This document shows, in pieces, positions 23,336 through 32,154 of a stretch of 47,692 nt of DNA. The position numbers were made by a program, and so were the translations under genes. The first letter of the stretch is position 1, and each line of letters begins with the position of its first letter. Source of the DNA: Methanofastidiosum sp964630765. GTDB taxonomy: Archaea; Methanobacteriota_B; Thermococci; Methanofastidiosales; Methanofastidiosaceae. A model generated the notes under the pieces. It was not told the DNA's origin. It did not search any database and worked only from the letters and a program-made list of their open reading frames with translations. Location: NCBI GenBank assembly GCA_964630765.1, contig CAZVXE010000004.1:1-47692 (forward strand), in the 5' to 3' direction.

Positions 23336-23932
23336 TTAATCTAGTTTGTAACTCTTTATTTTTTTAATCCAGTAGTTTGAATAAATAGCCCCAATTGGAT
23401 TGTGCGCTAGTACCCTATCTTTCACAATAAGTACTGTAGTTGGTGCTTTTGAATATTTGATAAACAAGGAATCGTGGCCTACACAAAGTCCTACAACAAT
23501 GTTAAACTCTGTTTTCTCTTTTTCTAGTAATTTAGCCTGGCCTATAGGATTGCATGAAGATTCACTTAGTTTACCAGATAAAGTTTTAGTAACTCCGAAA
23601 TCTCCCTTTCCGATTCCACAGGTCTTACATATCGCAAGAGATACTTCAAATCCCTTCTCTTGGAGTAGATCCGTAAGAACTTGTGATTCATTTTTCAATC
23701 CGACGCATGAAGCAATACCAAGTTTTTTGTAGTTCATTCTTTTAGAAAATTCAATTAATTCAAGAACTCTTGGAAGCTTCATATATGCATCTACTTCAAG
23801 TTCTGTTGAAGTTATATAAAAATTAAGATTTTCTTCTTTTCTTACTTCATTTTCAGCGTAATCTTTTATCTCCTTTTCATAACAGTTGATTCCTTCCATA
23901 CAGAAGGAGTCTTCACAATCATTGCATCTCAT
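23336..23932 (-). CDS. DUF1847 metal-binding protein
   Basis: 198 residues. The N-terminal Cys cluster MRCNDCEDSFCMEGINCY, the LGIASCVGLKNE stretch, CKTCGIG, SCNPIGQAKLL and VGLCVGHDSLF match DUF1847, Cys-rich proteins of anaerobes. At least eight cysteines could hold iron-sulfur clusters. It ends at the base after the convergent NifX-like gene's stop and is followed upstream by the methanogenesis marker gene. Function unknown. Confidence 0.85.
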   Translation of the reverse strand: MRCNDCEDSFCMEGINCYEKEIKDYAENEVRKEENLNFYITSTELEVDAYMKLPRVLELIEFSKRMNYKKLGIASCVGLKNESQVLTDLLQEKGFEVSLAICKTCGIGKGDFGVTKTLSGKLSESSCNPIGQAKLLEKEKTEFNIVVGLCVGHDSLFIKYSKAPTTVLIVKDRVLAHNPIGAIYSNYWIKKIKSYKLD

Positions 23933-23966
23933 AGTATGTTTAAAAAAAGATAATTTAAAAAGTTAT

Positions 23967-24938
23967 TTATTTTATACCAGTTATGATGTCTGTCTTAAAA
24001 TCAAATAAAGTCATTTTTTGATTTTTATCTTTTAATGTCATTATGTTATCGTTTGTAACTTTACCAATTACTCTAGCTTCGATTTTTTGCTTTTTGAAAA
24101 GAGATAATATTTTGTCTGTATTTTCAGGTGATGAAGTTAAAGTGAATCCATACCCAGGATAGATCTTTAGCCAATCTATAAAGTCCATATTGTCTGGCCT
24201 TTGTATCTCATCAACATCAATTACTGCGCCTTTTCTGGATGTTTCAAGTAGCATTCCAATTGTTCCCAAAATGCCTGGATTTGAAATATCCTTGGCCGCA
24301 AATGAAAGCTCTTTTTCAGCTATTTCGTTCATTATGCCTAACTTTGAAAGACACTCTTCAGAGGATTTGTTAAGTGTGGTGTCCCAATTAAGATAATTGT
24401 TGTAACGTCGTCCGTCCATATCCATTGCCAAGATTATGTCTTCTCCGTCTTTTGCAGAAAAACTTGAAAGTATTTTTGAAGCGTTGCCCATTATTGAAAC
24501 AGATACAGTTGTAGAATCAGTATCAGGGTGAAGGTGCCCACCAACCATCGGAACTTTAAATTTTTCACAGCCAGTTTTAATTCCTTCAAGTAAATCTTTA
24601 CAATTATCAGTCTTTTTTAAAGACATTATGTTGACCATGGCAATAGGTTTACCCCCCATTGCATAGATATCATTTACATTGACAAGTACTGCGCAGTACC
24701 CTGCCCAAAAAAGATCTTTTAAGAGATTTGCCCAAATCCCATCTGCTGCAAGAAGTAGATAATTGCAATCGCCCTTTAAAACAGCGGCATCGTCACCGAA
24801 ATCAATGATAGTATTCCCATAATTAGAAAATGGTTTGAATTGGGTAATTAGATGTTTAATTGGATTTTTTCTTTTAACACCCTCATAATTTCTGATTTCC
24901 TGAACAATTCTGTTTAGGTCGGTCATACTTTTCAACAT
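23967..24938 (-). CDS. Methanogenesis marker 2 protein (AIR synthase-like)
   Basis: 323 residues with an AIR synthase/PurM fold (FGDDAAVLKG ATP-binding region, VGGHLHPDTD, DISNPGILGTIGML). The family is restricted to methanogens and used as a phylogenetic marker. The enzymatic role is unproven, possibly ATP-dependent cofactor or modification chemistry. A TATA box, TTTATAAAT at about 24962, is 25 bases before ATG 24938, so the start is leaderless. It is the best single clue that the host is a methanogen, with MtxX at 38359. Confidence 0.88.
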   Translation of the reverse strand: MLKSMTDLNRIVQEIRNYEGVKRKNPIKHLITQFKPFSNYGNTIIDFGDDAAVLKGDCNYLLLAADGIWANLLKDLFWAGYCAVLVNVNDIYAMGGKPIAMVNIMSLKKTDNCKDLLEGIKTGCEKFKVPMVGGHLHPDTDSTTVSVSIMGNASKILSSFSAKDGEDIILAMDMDGRRYNNYLNWDTTLNKSSEECLSKLGIMNEIAEKELSFAAKDISNPGILGTIGMLLETSRKGAVIDVDEIQRPDNMDFIDWLKIYPGYGFTLTSSPENTDKILSLFKKQKIEARVIGKVTNDNIMTLKDKNQKMTLFDFKTDIITGIK

Positions 24939-24970
24939 GCGGTTAATGACTAAGTTATTTATAAAAGTTT

Positions 24971-25492
24971 TTATTTCAATATGCTTTCCATAAATCTTCT
25001 AATCTCGGTAGGCGTAGAAGATTCGAGACCATAGATTTCAGAAAATTTGGACGTTGTCTTCAAAATCTTTGTTTTGCCACAAGGCTCAGCATCTAAAAGA
25101 CCTGCTTCAACTAATACTTTTACATGTTCGTAACATTGACTGCCCCTATATTTGACTAAGTCTGATTTTTTTAAGGGCTGTTTGTATGCAATAATCGCTA
25201 AAGTTTTCAGGACTGCCCCTCTTATTTCGGACTTTGGAGCAAAATCAGCAGTTAATAAAGAATATTCATTTTTCACTTGCATAGTATATCTGTCCTCCAC
25301 AGCCCTAACTACTTCAAGCGAACTTCCCCTCTCGCGGTAATCTTTAGAAAGATTTTCTATCAAACCTTCTACGTATTCCCTGTCTTTCATACCAAGTTTT
25401 TTTAGCAACTTGGAAATTGGAACAGGTTCTCCCGAAATGAAAAGAATTGCTTCAATAGAAGCCTTGTCCTTTGTTATATCCATGTACTCCAT
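24971..25492 (-). CDS. scpB: Segregation and condensation protein ScpB
   Basis: 173 residues with the two winged-helix domains of ScpB (ASIEAILFISGEPVPISKLLKKLG; VLKTLAIIAYKQPLKKSDLVKYRGS). With SMC and ScpA it forms the archaeal condensin ring for chromosome segregation. ScpA and SMC are not in this window. TATA-like ATTTAAATATAAG suggests a leaderless start at ATG 25492 or ATG 25483. Confidence 0.9.
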   Translation of the reverse strand: MEYMDITKDKASIEAILFISGEPVPISKLLKKLGMKDREYVEGLIENLSKDYRERGSSLEVVRAVEDRYTMQVKNEYSLLTADFAPKSEIRGAVLKTLAIIAYKQPLKKSDLVKYRGSQCYEHVKVLVEAGLLDAEPCGKTKILKTTSKFSEIYGLESSTPTEIRRFMESILK

Positions 25493-25602
25493 ATTATTGC
25501 TTATATTTAAATGGTTTGCAGGTTTGTTACTGGGATAATTAAAAAATAGTAATTATAAGAAACTTTTTTAATGTCCAAAACTTTGTTTAATTAGGTGTAC
25601 AG

Positions 25603-26877
25603 ATGGATTTAGAAGAAATTTCTCGTAAAACAATGAAATTTATCGATTCTGAAGGGGAAGTTTTTGCTCAGAAAATTAAAGTTATTTCCTATGATATTGA
25701 AAAGAATAATGTAGAAATTGGGGAAGAAAAAGAAACCATAGGAGTCGGGGTAAGGGTATTAGATGGAAAAAAACAGGGATTCTCTTTTACAAATAATATA
25801 AATGGTTTGGAAGAATGTGTTAAGACGGCATACAAAGTTCTTAAAGTATCAAGAGCAAGAGAAGATTTTGTTAGCCTGCCCACTCCAAAAAAAATAAAGA
25901 ATAGAGATTTGGTGGATAAATCATTGTATTCAATAAATTCTGAGGATTTAATGAAATTCTCAATGGATATGATTAAAGGCTGTGAAGAAAAAGAGGGAAC
26001 TCCGTCTTCTGGAAGCGCAAATCTTACTTTTCATGAAGAATCAATTTCAACATCAACCGGTATCTCTTTAAGTCAAAAATATGCAACTCTTTTTGGGTAC
26101 ATATCGGCCATTTACAAGAACGATGATGTATCTACAGGTTTTGATTATAATATTATGCGAAAAAAATTTGATTTTACTCCAATTGGAGAAAAGGCAGCGT
26201 TTAAAGCTAAAGAAACTAGTAATGCAAAAAAAATTCAATCGATTTATTGTGATGTCATTTTGGAACCTGAAGCAGTTTCTTCATTGCTTTCTAATACGTT
26301 TATATCCCATCTTTTTGCAGAAAGTGTTGATAAAAATCGAAGCTTTCTAAAAGGAAAAATTGGAGAGAAAATAACAAATCTTACAATGATAGATGATGGC
26401 ACCATTGATTATGGCGTCGCCTCTGCAAATTTTGACGGGGATGGTAATCCCACGAAAAGAAATGTAGTTTTAGAGAAGGGCATATTGGAAGGATTTCTTT
26501 ATGATGACTTTTATGGGAAGAAGTTTGGAGTTGAATCTACCGGAAATTCAGAAAGAGATTATAAATCTCTCCCTTCCATTGGTACTACTAACTTCATTAT
26601 TGAAGGTGAGAAAATAGAAGGCATAAAAGAAGGATTTATTGTTAATGAATTGAGAGGGGCCCATACAGCAAATCCAATTTCTGGAGATTTTTCTGTTGAA
26701 ATTTCCAGTGGTTTTTACATAAAAAATGGTGAGAAAGTTCACCCAATTAAACACGGAATGATTGCAGGAAATGTATTTGAGTTTTTGAGTAAAGTTAAAG
26801 GGGTATATGGAGAGGTTAAGAATACCGGCGGTATGATAACCCCTTCGATTGTTTCAGAAGCTAAGGTGGTAGGATGA
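25603..26877 (+). CDS. TldE/PmbA-family metalloprotease subunit
   Basis: 424 residues, matching the TldE (PmbA) subunit in length and landmarks: an N-terminal domain with SGSANLTFHEESISTSTG, the CDVILEPEAVSSLL stretch, FDGDGNPTKRNVVLEKGILE and the C-terminal NELRGAHTANPISGDFSVE. TldD/TldE form a heterodimeric Zn protease that degrades unfolded peptides. No TldD is visible nearby. An AGGTG ribosome site lies upstream, and the gene overlaps the next one by ATGA. Confidence 0.9.
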   Translation: MDLEEISRKTMKFIDSEGEVFAQKIKVISYDIEKNNVEIGEEKETIGVGVRVLDGKKQGFSFTNNINGLEECVKTAYKVLKVSRAREDFVSLPTPKKIKNRDLVDKSLYSINSEDLMKFSMDMIKGCEEKEGTPSSGSANLTFHEESISTSTGISLSQKYATLFGYISAIYKNDDVSTGFDYNIMRKKFDFTPIGEKAAFKAKETSNAKKIQSIYCDVILEPEAVSSLLSNTFISHLFAESVDKNRSFLKGKIGEKITNLTMIDDGTIDYGVASANFDGDGNPTKRNVVLEKGILEGFLYDDFYGKKFGVESTGNSERDYKSLPSIGTTNFIIEGEKIEGIKEGFIVNELRGAHTANPISGDFSVEISSGFYIKNGEKVHPIKHGMIAGNVFEFLSKVKGVYGEVKNTGGMITPSIVSEAKVVG

Positions 26878-27401
26878 TAGCAGTTGTAGGTATGCCTGGT
26901 TCAGGAAAAAGTGAATTTGTTAATATAGCTCTAAGCTTTGGATACAGATTCATATCCATGGGAGATATAGTAAGAGAAGAAACTGTGAAAAGAGGGTACC
27001 CCCTTGAAGAAAGTGGGAAAGTTGCACAGATGCTTAGAGATAAAGAAGGGCTTGATATAATAGCCATCTTGACTTTAGATAGAATTAGTGAGACTCAGGA
27101 TGGAAAGTTTTTAATCGAGGGAATACGAGGCATAAAAGAAATTGAGCGATTCAGGAATGAAATTGATTTTTTCCTAGTTGGCATCCATACTTCACCACGT
27201 ATAAGATTTGAAAGATTAAAAAATAGAGGAAGAGCAGATGATCCAAAAACCTTTGAAGATTTTTATAAAAGGGATTTAAGGGAACTATCTTGGGGATTAG
27301 GTGAAGCTTTTGCATTATCTGATGTCATAATCGATAATAATGGCACCTTCGAAGATTTTAGGTCCAATATTGACAAGGTGGCTAAAAAATATGAGCTTTA
27401 A
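26874..27401 (+). CDS. UPF0200 P-loop kinase-like protein
   Basis: 175 residues with Walker A GMPGSGKSE (6-14), followed by MGDIVREE and RGRADDP, an adenylate/dephospho-CoA-kinase-like fold typical of archaeal UPF0200. Its substrate is not established. It overlaps the TldE gene (ATGA) and is itself overlapped by UPF0201, the standard neighbour pair in archaea. Confidence 0.87.
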   Translation: MIAVVGMPGSGKSEFVNIALSFGYRFISMGDIVREETVKRGYPLEESGKVAQMLRDKEGLDIIAILTLDRISETQDGKFLIEGIRGIKEIERFRNEIDFFLVGIHTSPRIRFERLKNRGRADDPKTFEDFYKRDLRELSWGLGEAFALSDVIIDNNGTFEDFRSNIDKVAKKYEL

Positions 27402-27768
27402 AGTAAAAGTTTTTGCAGACGTAAAATCAACTGAAGATCCTGAAAAAGTAAAAAAATCAATAATTAATATCTTCCCTGATATCGAAATCGAAGAAAAAGA
27501 CAATGAAATAATTGGCTACTCAGAAGATGAAGAGATTCTTTCAAGATTTATTGAATTAGTATATTCTGAAGCAATTAGAGATAGTGTGAATATGGTGCTA
27601 AAAGAAGGCACTCAAGGGACGAAAGTTTCTTTTTCAATGAACAAACAGGCTGCGTTTGCAGGTAGGGTAAATCTATCCAGGGTATCACCTCTTGGGCCAA
27701 TTAAAGTAAAGATCTATGTAGAAAATCCTTACGATTTTATTGATAGAATAGTTCCTAAAACAATCTAA
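27391..27768 (+). CDS. UPF0201 RNA-binding-like protein
   Basis: 125 residues from ATG 27391, which overlaps the end of the UPF0200 gene; GGTGG 10-14 bases upstream supports it. A start at 27340 in the same frame lies wholly inside the upstream gene and is unlikely. Motifs: VKVFADVKSTEDPEKV at the N-terminus and SFSMNKQAAFAGRVN in the second half match the family. Role unknown, probably working with UPF0200. Confidence 0.88.
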   Translation: MSFKVKVFADVKSTEDPEKVKKSIINIFPDIEIEEKDNEIIGYSEDEEILSRFIELVYSEAIRDSVNMVLKEGTQGTKVSFSMNKQAAFAGRVNLSRVSPLGPIKVKIYVENPYDFIDRIVPKTI

Positions 27769-27786
27769 TTCCAAAGCTTTTCTAGT

Positions 27787-28515
27787 TTATCTTTTATTAT
27801 TCCATTCTTTTGTTTCATACTTTTCTTTTGATAATTTTCTTGCAATATTTAATTCGTCTTTGGAAACATTTTCTTCTTTTGATTCTCCATAAATCTCTTC
27901 AAATCCTTCCTTTAAACTTTTAATTAGTTCTTGTTTCCCAAAATTATATCCTTCATTAGCAAGCGTTGTAACTCTTTTTTTTATTTCTATTTTTTTATCA
28001 GATATTCTAAGAATTCTTTCCATCAATTCTATATTGGTATTGTACATTAAAGTTCCATGCTGTAAAATAACACCAAATTTTCTTGTTTGGGCAGATCCAG
28101 AAAGTTTTTTTGAATTGAACACAAGATCATTAAGAGGTTTAAATTCTGCATTAATATTAAGTTTTTTTAGCCCTTTAACAATTCCACCATATAGGAACTC
28201 AAAGGAATCTAGAATATTCTCAGGAGCATTTTTTTCAGAAATCACTACTGAATAAGTAATTTCACCCGAACAATCATGAAAAACATTCCCCCCACCAGTT
28301 ATTCTCCTTACATAATCAATATTATTCCTATTGCAGTAACCTATGTCGATTGAAGATTTAAGACTCTGGAAATATCCAATAGAAACACATGAAGGAGAAA
28401 ATGAATAAAATCTAAATGTATCCGGTATTAGTTCCTTAGCCCGTAATAAAAGCAAAGACTCGTCAAGACCCATTGAAAGATATCCATTTTCTTCTCTATA
28501 AGGTAAATATCGCAC
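27787..28515 (-). CDS. Lipoate-protein ligase A family protein
   Basis: 242 residues, BPL/LplA catalytic domain: RRITGGGNVFHD (lipoyl-AMP site), KKLSGSAQTRK (catalytic Lys region) and ILQHGTLM. It attaches lipoate or a related acyl group to a target Lys; the separate LplB domain is not seen here. The start is GTG 28515, leaderless, 26 bases from a TATA element centred at 28541. The same element is equally far from the start of the opposite transcript. Confidence 0.9.
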   Translation of the reverse strand: MRYLPYREENGYLSMGLDESLLLLRAKELIPDTFRFYSFSPSCVSIGYFQSLKSSIDIGYCNRNNIDYVRRITGGGNVFHDCSGEITYSVVISEKNAPENILDSFEFLYGGIVKGLKKLNINAEFKPLNDLVFNSKKLSGSAQTRKFGVILQHGTLMYNTNIELMERILRISDKKIEIKKRVTTLANEGYNFGKQELIKSLKEGFEEIYGESKEENVSKDELNIARKLSKEKYETKEWNNKR

Positions 28516-28536
28516 AGATAAAATACTATCGAAAAG

Positions 28537-28545
28537 TATTTATAG
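28537..28545. promoter_or_regulatory. Shared TATA element for divergent lplA and wHTH-hef transcripts
   Basis: GTATTTATA/G reads as CTATAAATAC on the minus strand. Its centre is about 26 bases from the leaderless GTG at 28515 on one side and from GGGAAGGG at 28567 on the other, both the correct archaeal TATA-to-start distance. Confidence 0.45.
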
Positions 28546-28566
28546 GTTTACGTAATCTTGATATTT

Positions 28567-28664
28567 GGGAAGGGAAATGGAGGAAAAATTTAGAATCCTC
28601 TCATATTTTTTCACCTCTAGTGCTAGATTTCCCTTCCCTCGTTAAGGGCTTTAGGAGGCATCTT
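28567..28664 (+). ncRNA. Structured 5' leader upstream of wHTH-hef
   Basis: The predicted transcript begins at GGGAAGGGAAAT (28567-28578), which pairs perfectly over 12 bp with ATTTCCCTTCCC (28627-28638). Directly stacked inside is a second hairpin, GGAGGA (28579-28584)/TCCTCT (28596-28601). A competing CCCT/AAGGG hairpin lies at the 3' edge. The ribosome site AGGAGG (28653-28658) follows before ATG 28665, and CCTC in the inner stem could also pair with it. This looks like a regulatory leader that can switch; no known class fits. Confidence 0.55.
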
Positions 28665-28886
28665 ATGTATCAAAGAATTTTAAAACTACTTGAGAATGAA
28701 GAATCTCCTCTTTCCTCAGAGACTATCAGTGAAAAAACAAAAGAAAGTCTAATGAAAACAAAATCTCTTTTGTTGAGATTACAGGAAGAAGGGAAAGTTG
28801 AAAGTACAAAAAAAGATGAGATTATAGTTTGGCAAATAAAGAAAAAGGATGATGTTGAAAAGAAATTTGAAAAGATGGGAAGATAA
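28665..28886 (+). CDS. Small winged-helix protein cotranscribed with hef
   Basis: 73 residues from ATG 28665, placed by AGGAGG 7-12 bases upstream. The frame is open further upstream but that part is the leader RNA. The fold appears to be a winged helix (ILKLLENEESPLSSETI, MKTKSLLLRLQEEGKV, IIVWQIKK). A short charged tail follows. Its TAA overlaps the ATG of hef by one base, so translation should be coupled. It may regulate or partner Hef; not recognised as a named family. Confidence 0.65.
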   Translation: MYQRILKLLENEESPLSSETISEKTKESLMKTKSLLLRLQEEGKVESTKKDEIIVWQIKKKDDVEKKFEKMGR

Positions 28887-31093
28887 TGCCTTTTTCTCAC
28901 CCCTTTATTAAAGGGGAGATTTCACCTAGAGCCTATCAAGAAACTATTTTTGTAAAAAGTAAAGATAAAAATACTTTAGTAATCTTACCCACAGGACTTG
29001 GTAAGACCTATATAGGAATATTACTTGCAGCTTATACTCTACACTCTTTAGAAAAAAAAGTTTTAGTTCTAGCGCCAACTAAACCACTGGCTGAGCAGCA
29101 TTTAAAATCATTTTCAGATGCTTTAAATATTGAAAAAGAAAGTTTTTCTCTCCTAACTGGAACAGTACAACCCTCTAAAAGAGATGAACTGTACCAAAAA
29201 TCTTTAGTTATAATAGCGACACCTCAAGTAATAGAAAATGATCTATTAGGTGGAAAGATAAATCTAGGAGATTTTGGCCTTATTATTTTTGATGAAGCCC
29301 ATCGTGCAACAGGGGATTATGCCTATACATACATTGCAGAAAAAGCAATTTCAAAAAATATACGGATAATGGGATTAACTGCTTCACCTGCATCAGATAA
29401 AGAAAAGATGAATGATATTATTCAAAATCTTGGAATAGAAAATATAGAAATCAGGAATGAAAAATCGCCCGATGTAAAGCCTTATGTCCAGGATATAGAC
29501 ATTTCCTGGATTACAGTAAAACTTCCTGATGAATTTTTAGAAATTAAAAAGTTACTTGAGATGTTACTAAAAAAAGAGATTACAATCCTAAAAGATCTAG
29601 GATTTGTTTCTTCACAAGATATTACAAAAAAAGAATTATTAAGTACTGTTCTAAAAATTAACAATAAAATTAAAGAAGCCCCGATACATGAAAAATCAAT
29701 TTATTACGGAGCCCTCAAATCTCAAGCAAAAGCGCTAAAAATTCATCATGCACTAGAATTATTGGAAACTCAAGGAATATCTCCATTAATATCCTATTTC
29801 AAAAGGATGAGAGAGAGTAAAAGCCGTTCTTCGTTAGAGTTACTTTCTGAAAAAACTGTAATGAAGATAATAACAATGGCCGATAATCTAAATCAACAAG
29901 GAATAGAACATCCAAAACTTTCAAAATTATATGAACTTGTTATAAAAGAAGTAAGTAATGGAAAAAATCTAATTATATTCTCCCACTACAGGGATACCAC
30001 GATGAGAATTGTAAAAGAGTTGGAAAAATTCGAAAATATAAAGGTTGAGAGATTTGTTGGCCAAGCTTCAAAAAGGGGCGATGAAGGGCTATCCCAGAAA
30101 AAACAAAAGGAGATAATTGAAAGATTCAGATCAGGGGAGTTTAACGTCCTTGTTGCCACCTCAGTTGCAGAAGAGGGTCTTGACATACCTGAAGTGGATA
30201 TGGTAATATTGTTTGAACCTGTACCTTCAGAAATAAGATCAATTCAGAGGAGAGGCCGGACTGCCAGGAAAAAAAGTGGAGAAGTTGTAATCCTTATGGC
30301 GGAAAAGACCAGAGATGAAGGATATTATTGGGCAAGTAAGAAGAAAGAAAAGCAAATGAAACTTACTGTAATGGAGTTAAAAAGGGATTTTAGGAAAAGT
30401 GATGAAATGATCATGGCAGAGAAAGGACAAAGTAAACTAAAAGATTTTGTGGATATGCCAGACATTATAGCAGACGATAGAGAGGACAAAAAGTTATTAA
30501 AAATCTTATCAGAAAAATCTAACATCAAGATAAATCGTTTAGATGTAGGAGACTATATACTCTCAAACAGGATTGGGATTGAACGAAAATCATCTAATGA
30601 TTTTATTGAATCGCTTATCAAGGGTACTCTTTTTCCTCAAATTTTATCCCTGTCAAATACTTTTGAAGTACCGATGTTGATAGTAGAAGGGGAAGATGTC
30701 TATTCAATAAGAAATATGGATAAAAAATCTATTCGTGGTGCCATTATTTCGGCAATGGTTGATTTCAGAGTTAGAGTTATTTTTACCAAAAATCCAGAAG
30801 AAACTGCCAATTTTCTTGTGGATATCTCATTGAGAGAGCAGAAAGAAAAAGACAGAATCCCCACGATCAGGGGCGAGAAGAAAGTAATGAGTCTAAAAGA
30901 AAAACAGTTATTTATTGTTGAAGGCCTCCCAGAAGTTTCATCCGTGCTTTCCAGGAGATTATTGAGAAAGTTCGGCAGCATCTTTGGAGTTTTTAATGCT
31001 GATGAAATAGAACTTAAGGAAGTTGAAGGTGTCGGGGAAATTAAGGCCAAAAAAATAAGAGAGATTATAGACTCCAAATACGAAGATATTTGA
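28886..31093 (+). CDS. hef: Hef: SF2 helicase / ERCC4 nuclease / HhH, fork processing
   Basis: 735 residues. SF2 helicase motifs PTGLGKT (35-41), DEAH (about 136), TASPAS and QRRGRTAR (motif VI, about 452), a helical insert, then the XPF/ERCC4 nuclease with IGIERKSSNDF (catalytic ERKxxxD, about 566-572) and a C-terminal tandem HhH (about 670-735). Hef cuts and unwinds stalled forks and is the archaeal relative of FANCM/XPF. Both helicase and nuclease centres look intact. Cotranscribed with the small winged-helix gene under the structured leader. Confidence 0.95.
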   Translation: MPFSHPFIKGEISPRAYQETIFVKSKDKNTLVILPTGLGKTYIGILLAAYTLHSLEKKVLVLAPTKPLAEQHLKSFSDALNIEKESFSLLTGTVQPSKRDELYQKSLVIIATPQVIENDLLGGKINLGDFGLIIFDEAHRATGDYAYTYIAEKAISKNIRIMGLTASPASDKEKMNDIIQNLGIENIEIRNEKSPDVKPYVQDIDISWITVKLPDEFLEIKKLLEMLLKKEITILKDLGFVSSQDITKKELLSTVLKINNKIKEAPIHEKSIYYGALKSQAKALKIHHALELLETQGISPLISYFKRMRESKSRSSLELLSEKTVMKIITMADNLNQQGIEHPKLSKLYELVIKEVSNGKNLIIFSHYRDTTMRIVKELEKFENIKVERFVGQASKRGDEGLSQKKQKEIIERFRSGEFNVLVATSVAEEGLDIPEVDMVILFEPVPSEIRSIQRRGRTARKKSGEVVILMAEKTRDEGYYWASKKKEKQMKLTVMELKRDFRKSDEMIMAEKGQSKLKDFVDMPDIIADDREDKKLLKILSEKSNIKINRLDVGDYILSNRIGIERKSSNDFIESLIKGTLFPQILSLSNTFEVPMLIVEGEDVYSIRNMDKKSIRGAIISAMVDFRVRVIFTKNPEETANFLVDISLREQKEKDRIPTIRGEKKVMSLKEKQLFIVEGLPEVSSVLSRRLLRKFGSIFGVFNADEIELKEVEGVGEIKAKKIREIIDSKYEDI

Positions 31094-31178
31094 TTTCTTT
31101 ATTGCTAATCAATGATTAACCAAAAGATTTAAATATTAGAAAGCGATAATTTATATTAGCATTAATAGGTGATGAATT

Positions 31179-31340
31179 ATGAGAGGAAAAAACGATGCCG
31201 AAGCAAGAAAATTTTTTAAACAGGCAAAAAGAATGAAAGATAGGGCAGAAGCTAATATAAAAAAGAGAAATTTTGTTCTAGCATCAATTGAAATAGATGT
31301 TGCTAACAGACTTCTTGAAGAAGGTAGCAAGTTTCTCTAA
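31179..31340 (+). CDS. 53-residue conserved-looking small protein
   Basis: ATG 31179 to TAA 31340 encodes a basic, helical 53-residue protein (EARKFFKQAKRMKDRAEA and ASIEIDVANRLLEEGSKF). A TATA-like TTTAAATATT at about 31127 and GGTGAT (31168-31173) 5-10 bases before ATG support expression. Two amphipathic helices with alternating Lys/Glu are likely. No family recognised; it is an independent short transcript. Confidence 0.5.
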   Translation: MRGKNDAEARKFFKQAKRMKDRAEANIKKRNFVLASIEIDVANRLLEEGSKFL

Positions 31341-31470
31341 ATTTTATTTTTAATTTTGGCATATTCTTTTTAGATAATAATTTCTAATTTAAGTATAATA
31401 AATAATTCTTAAATCAATGTAGTAAGTGTATACAATAGTCTTATATATAAATCATAGAAAAACTAAAACA

Positions 31471-32154
31471 ATGTTATCCGGCGATATACTCGGCCTAGTA
31501 ATAGTTTATGGATATGTGGCCATTTTACTATTTATTTCCGAAAAACTATTAAGCAGATATAAAGTATTCAGCCGGAAGTTTCTTCATATAATGGTTGGAA
31601 ATGTACTGTTTGTATTGCCCATATTTGAAACTAAATTTGCAATGACTTTTCTAGCCGCTGCACCTTTTATACCTCTAACATTCTTAATGAGCCCCCACTC
31701 ACCACTAAAGATCAAAGATAAAATTTCCTCATCTGGCCATGGACTTGGATTGGTATACTATGCAATATCTTGGACTGTCCTCGCATTTTTATTTTTCGAT
31801 AAACCATGGATTATAGCTGTAGGTATAGCTGCAATGTCCTATGGAGACGGGATGGCATCTTTAATTGGAACTAGATTTGGAAAAAGAAAATATCACTTCT
31901 TCGGAGAAACTAAGAGCATTGAAGGATCAGTAACAATGTACTTTATTCTAGTTACTGTTATGTGGATTGCATTAAAATACTACAGTTACATATTTTCAAA
32001 TGTTAGTGTAGTGCCGATGAATTTTGCAATCCTATTGTTTGTTCCACTTATTGCAACGTTATTTGAAGCTACCACACCCAAGGGTCTTGACAATTTGACT
32101 GCGTGTTTTTCTGCAACGACTCTTTATTACATATTGGCATTGGTGCTACAATGA
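31471..32154 (+). CDS. Dolichol/polyprenol kinase-like membrane protein (SEC59/VTE5 type)
   Basis: 227 residues from ATG 31471; a GTG 45 bases earlier is open, but a TATA box at about 31440 makes ATG 31471 leaderless. About seven membrane helices. The signature is SYGDGMASLIGTRFGKRK followed by ETKSIEGSVTM, shared by CTP-dependent dolichol kinase, phytol kinase and CDP-diglyceride-like enzymes. In archaea this could phosphorylate dolichol for glycan carriers or act on lipid precursors. Its TGA overlaps the next ATG. Confidence 0.82.
   Translation: MLSGDILGLVIVYGYVAILLFISEKLLSRYKVFSRKFLHIMVGNVLFVLPIFETKFAMTFLAAAPFIPLTFLMSPHSPLKIKDKISSSGHGLGLVYYAISWTVLAFLFFDKPWIIAVGIAAMSYGDGMASLIGTRFGKRKYHFFGETKSIEGSVTMYFILVTVMWIALKYYSYIFSNVSVVPMNFAILLFVPLIATLFEATTPKGLDNLTACFSATTLYYILALVLQ

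Noticed and set aside
28473..28664. Coding extension upstream of the small winged-helix protein
   Set aside because: The stretch folds as a leader with a 12-bp stem, and AGGAGG places the start at 28665.
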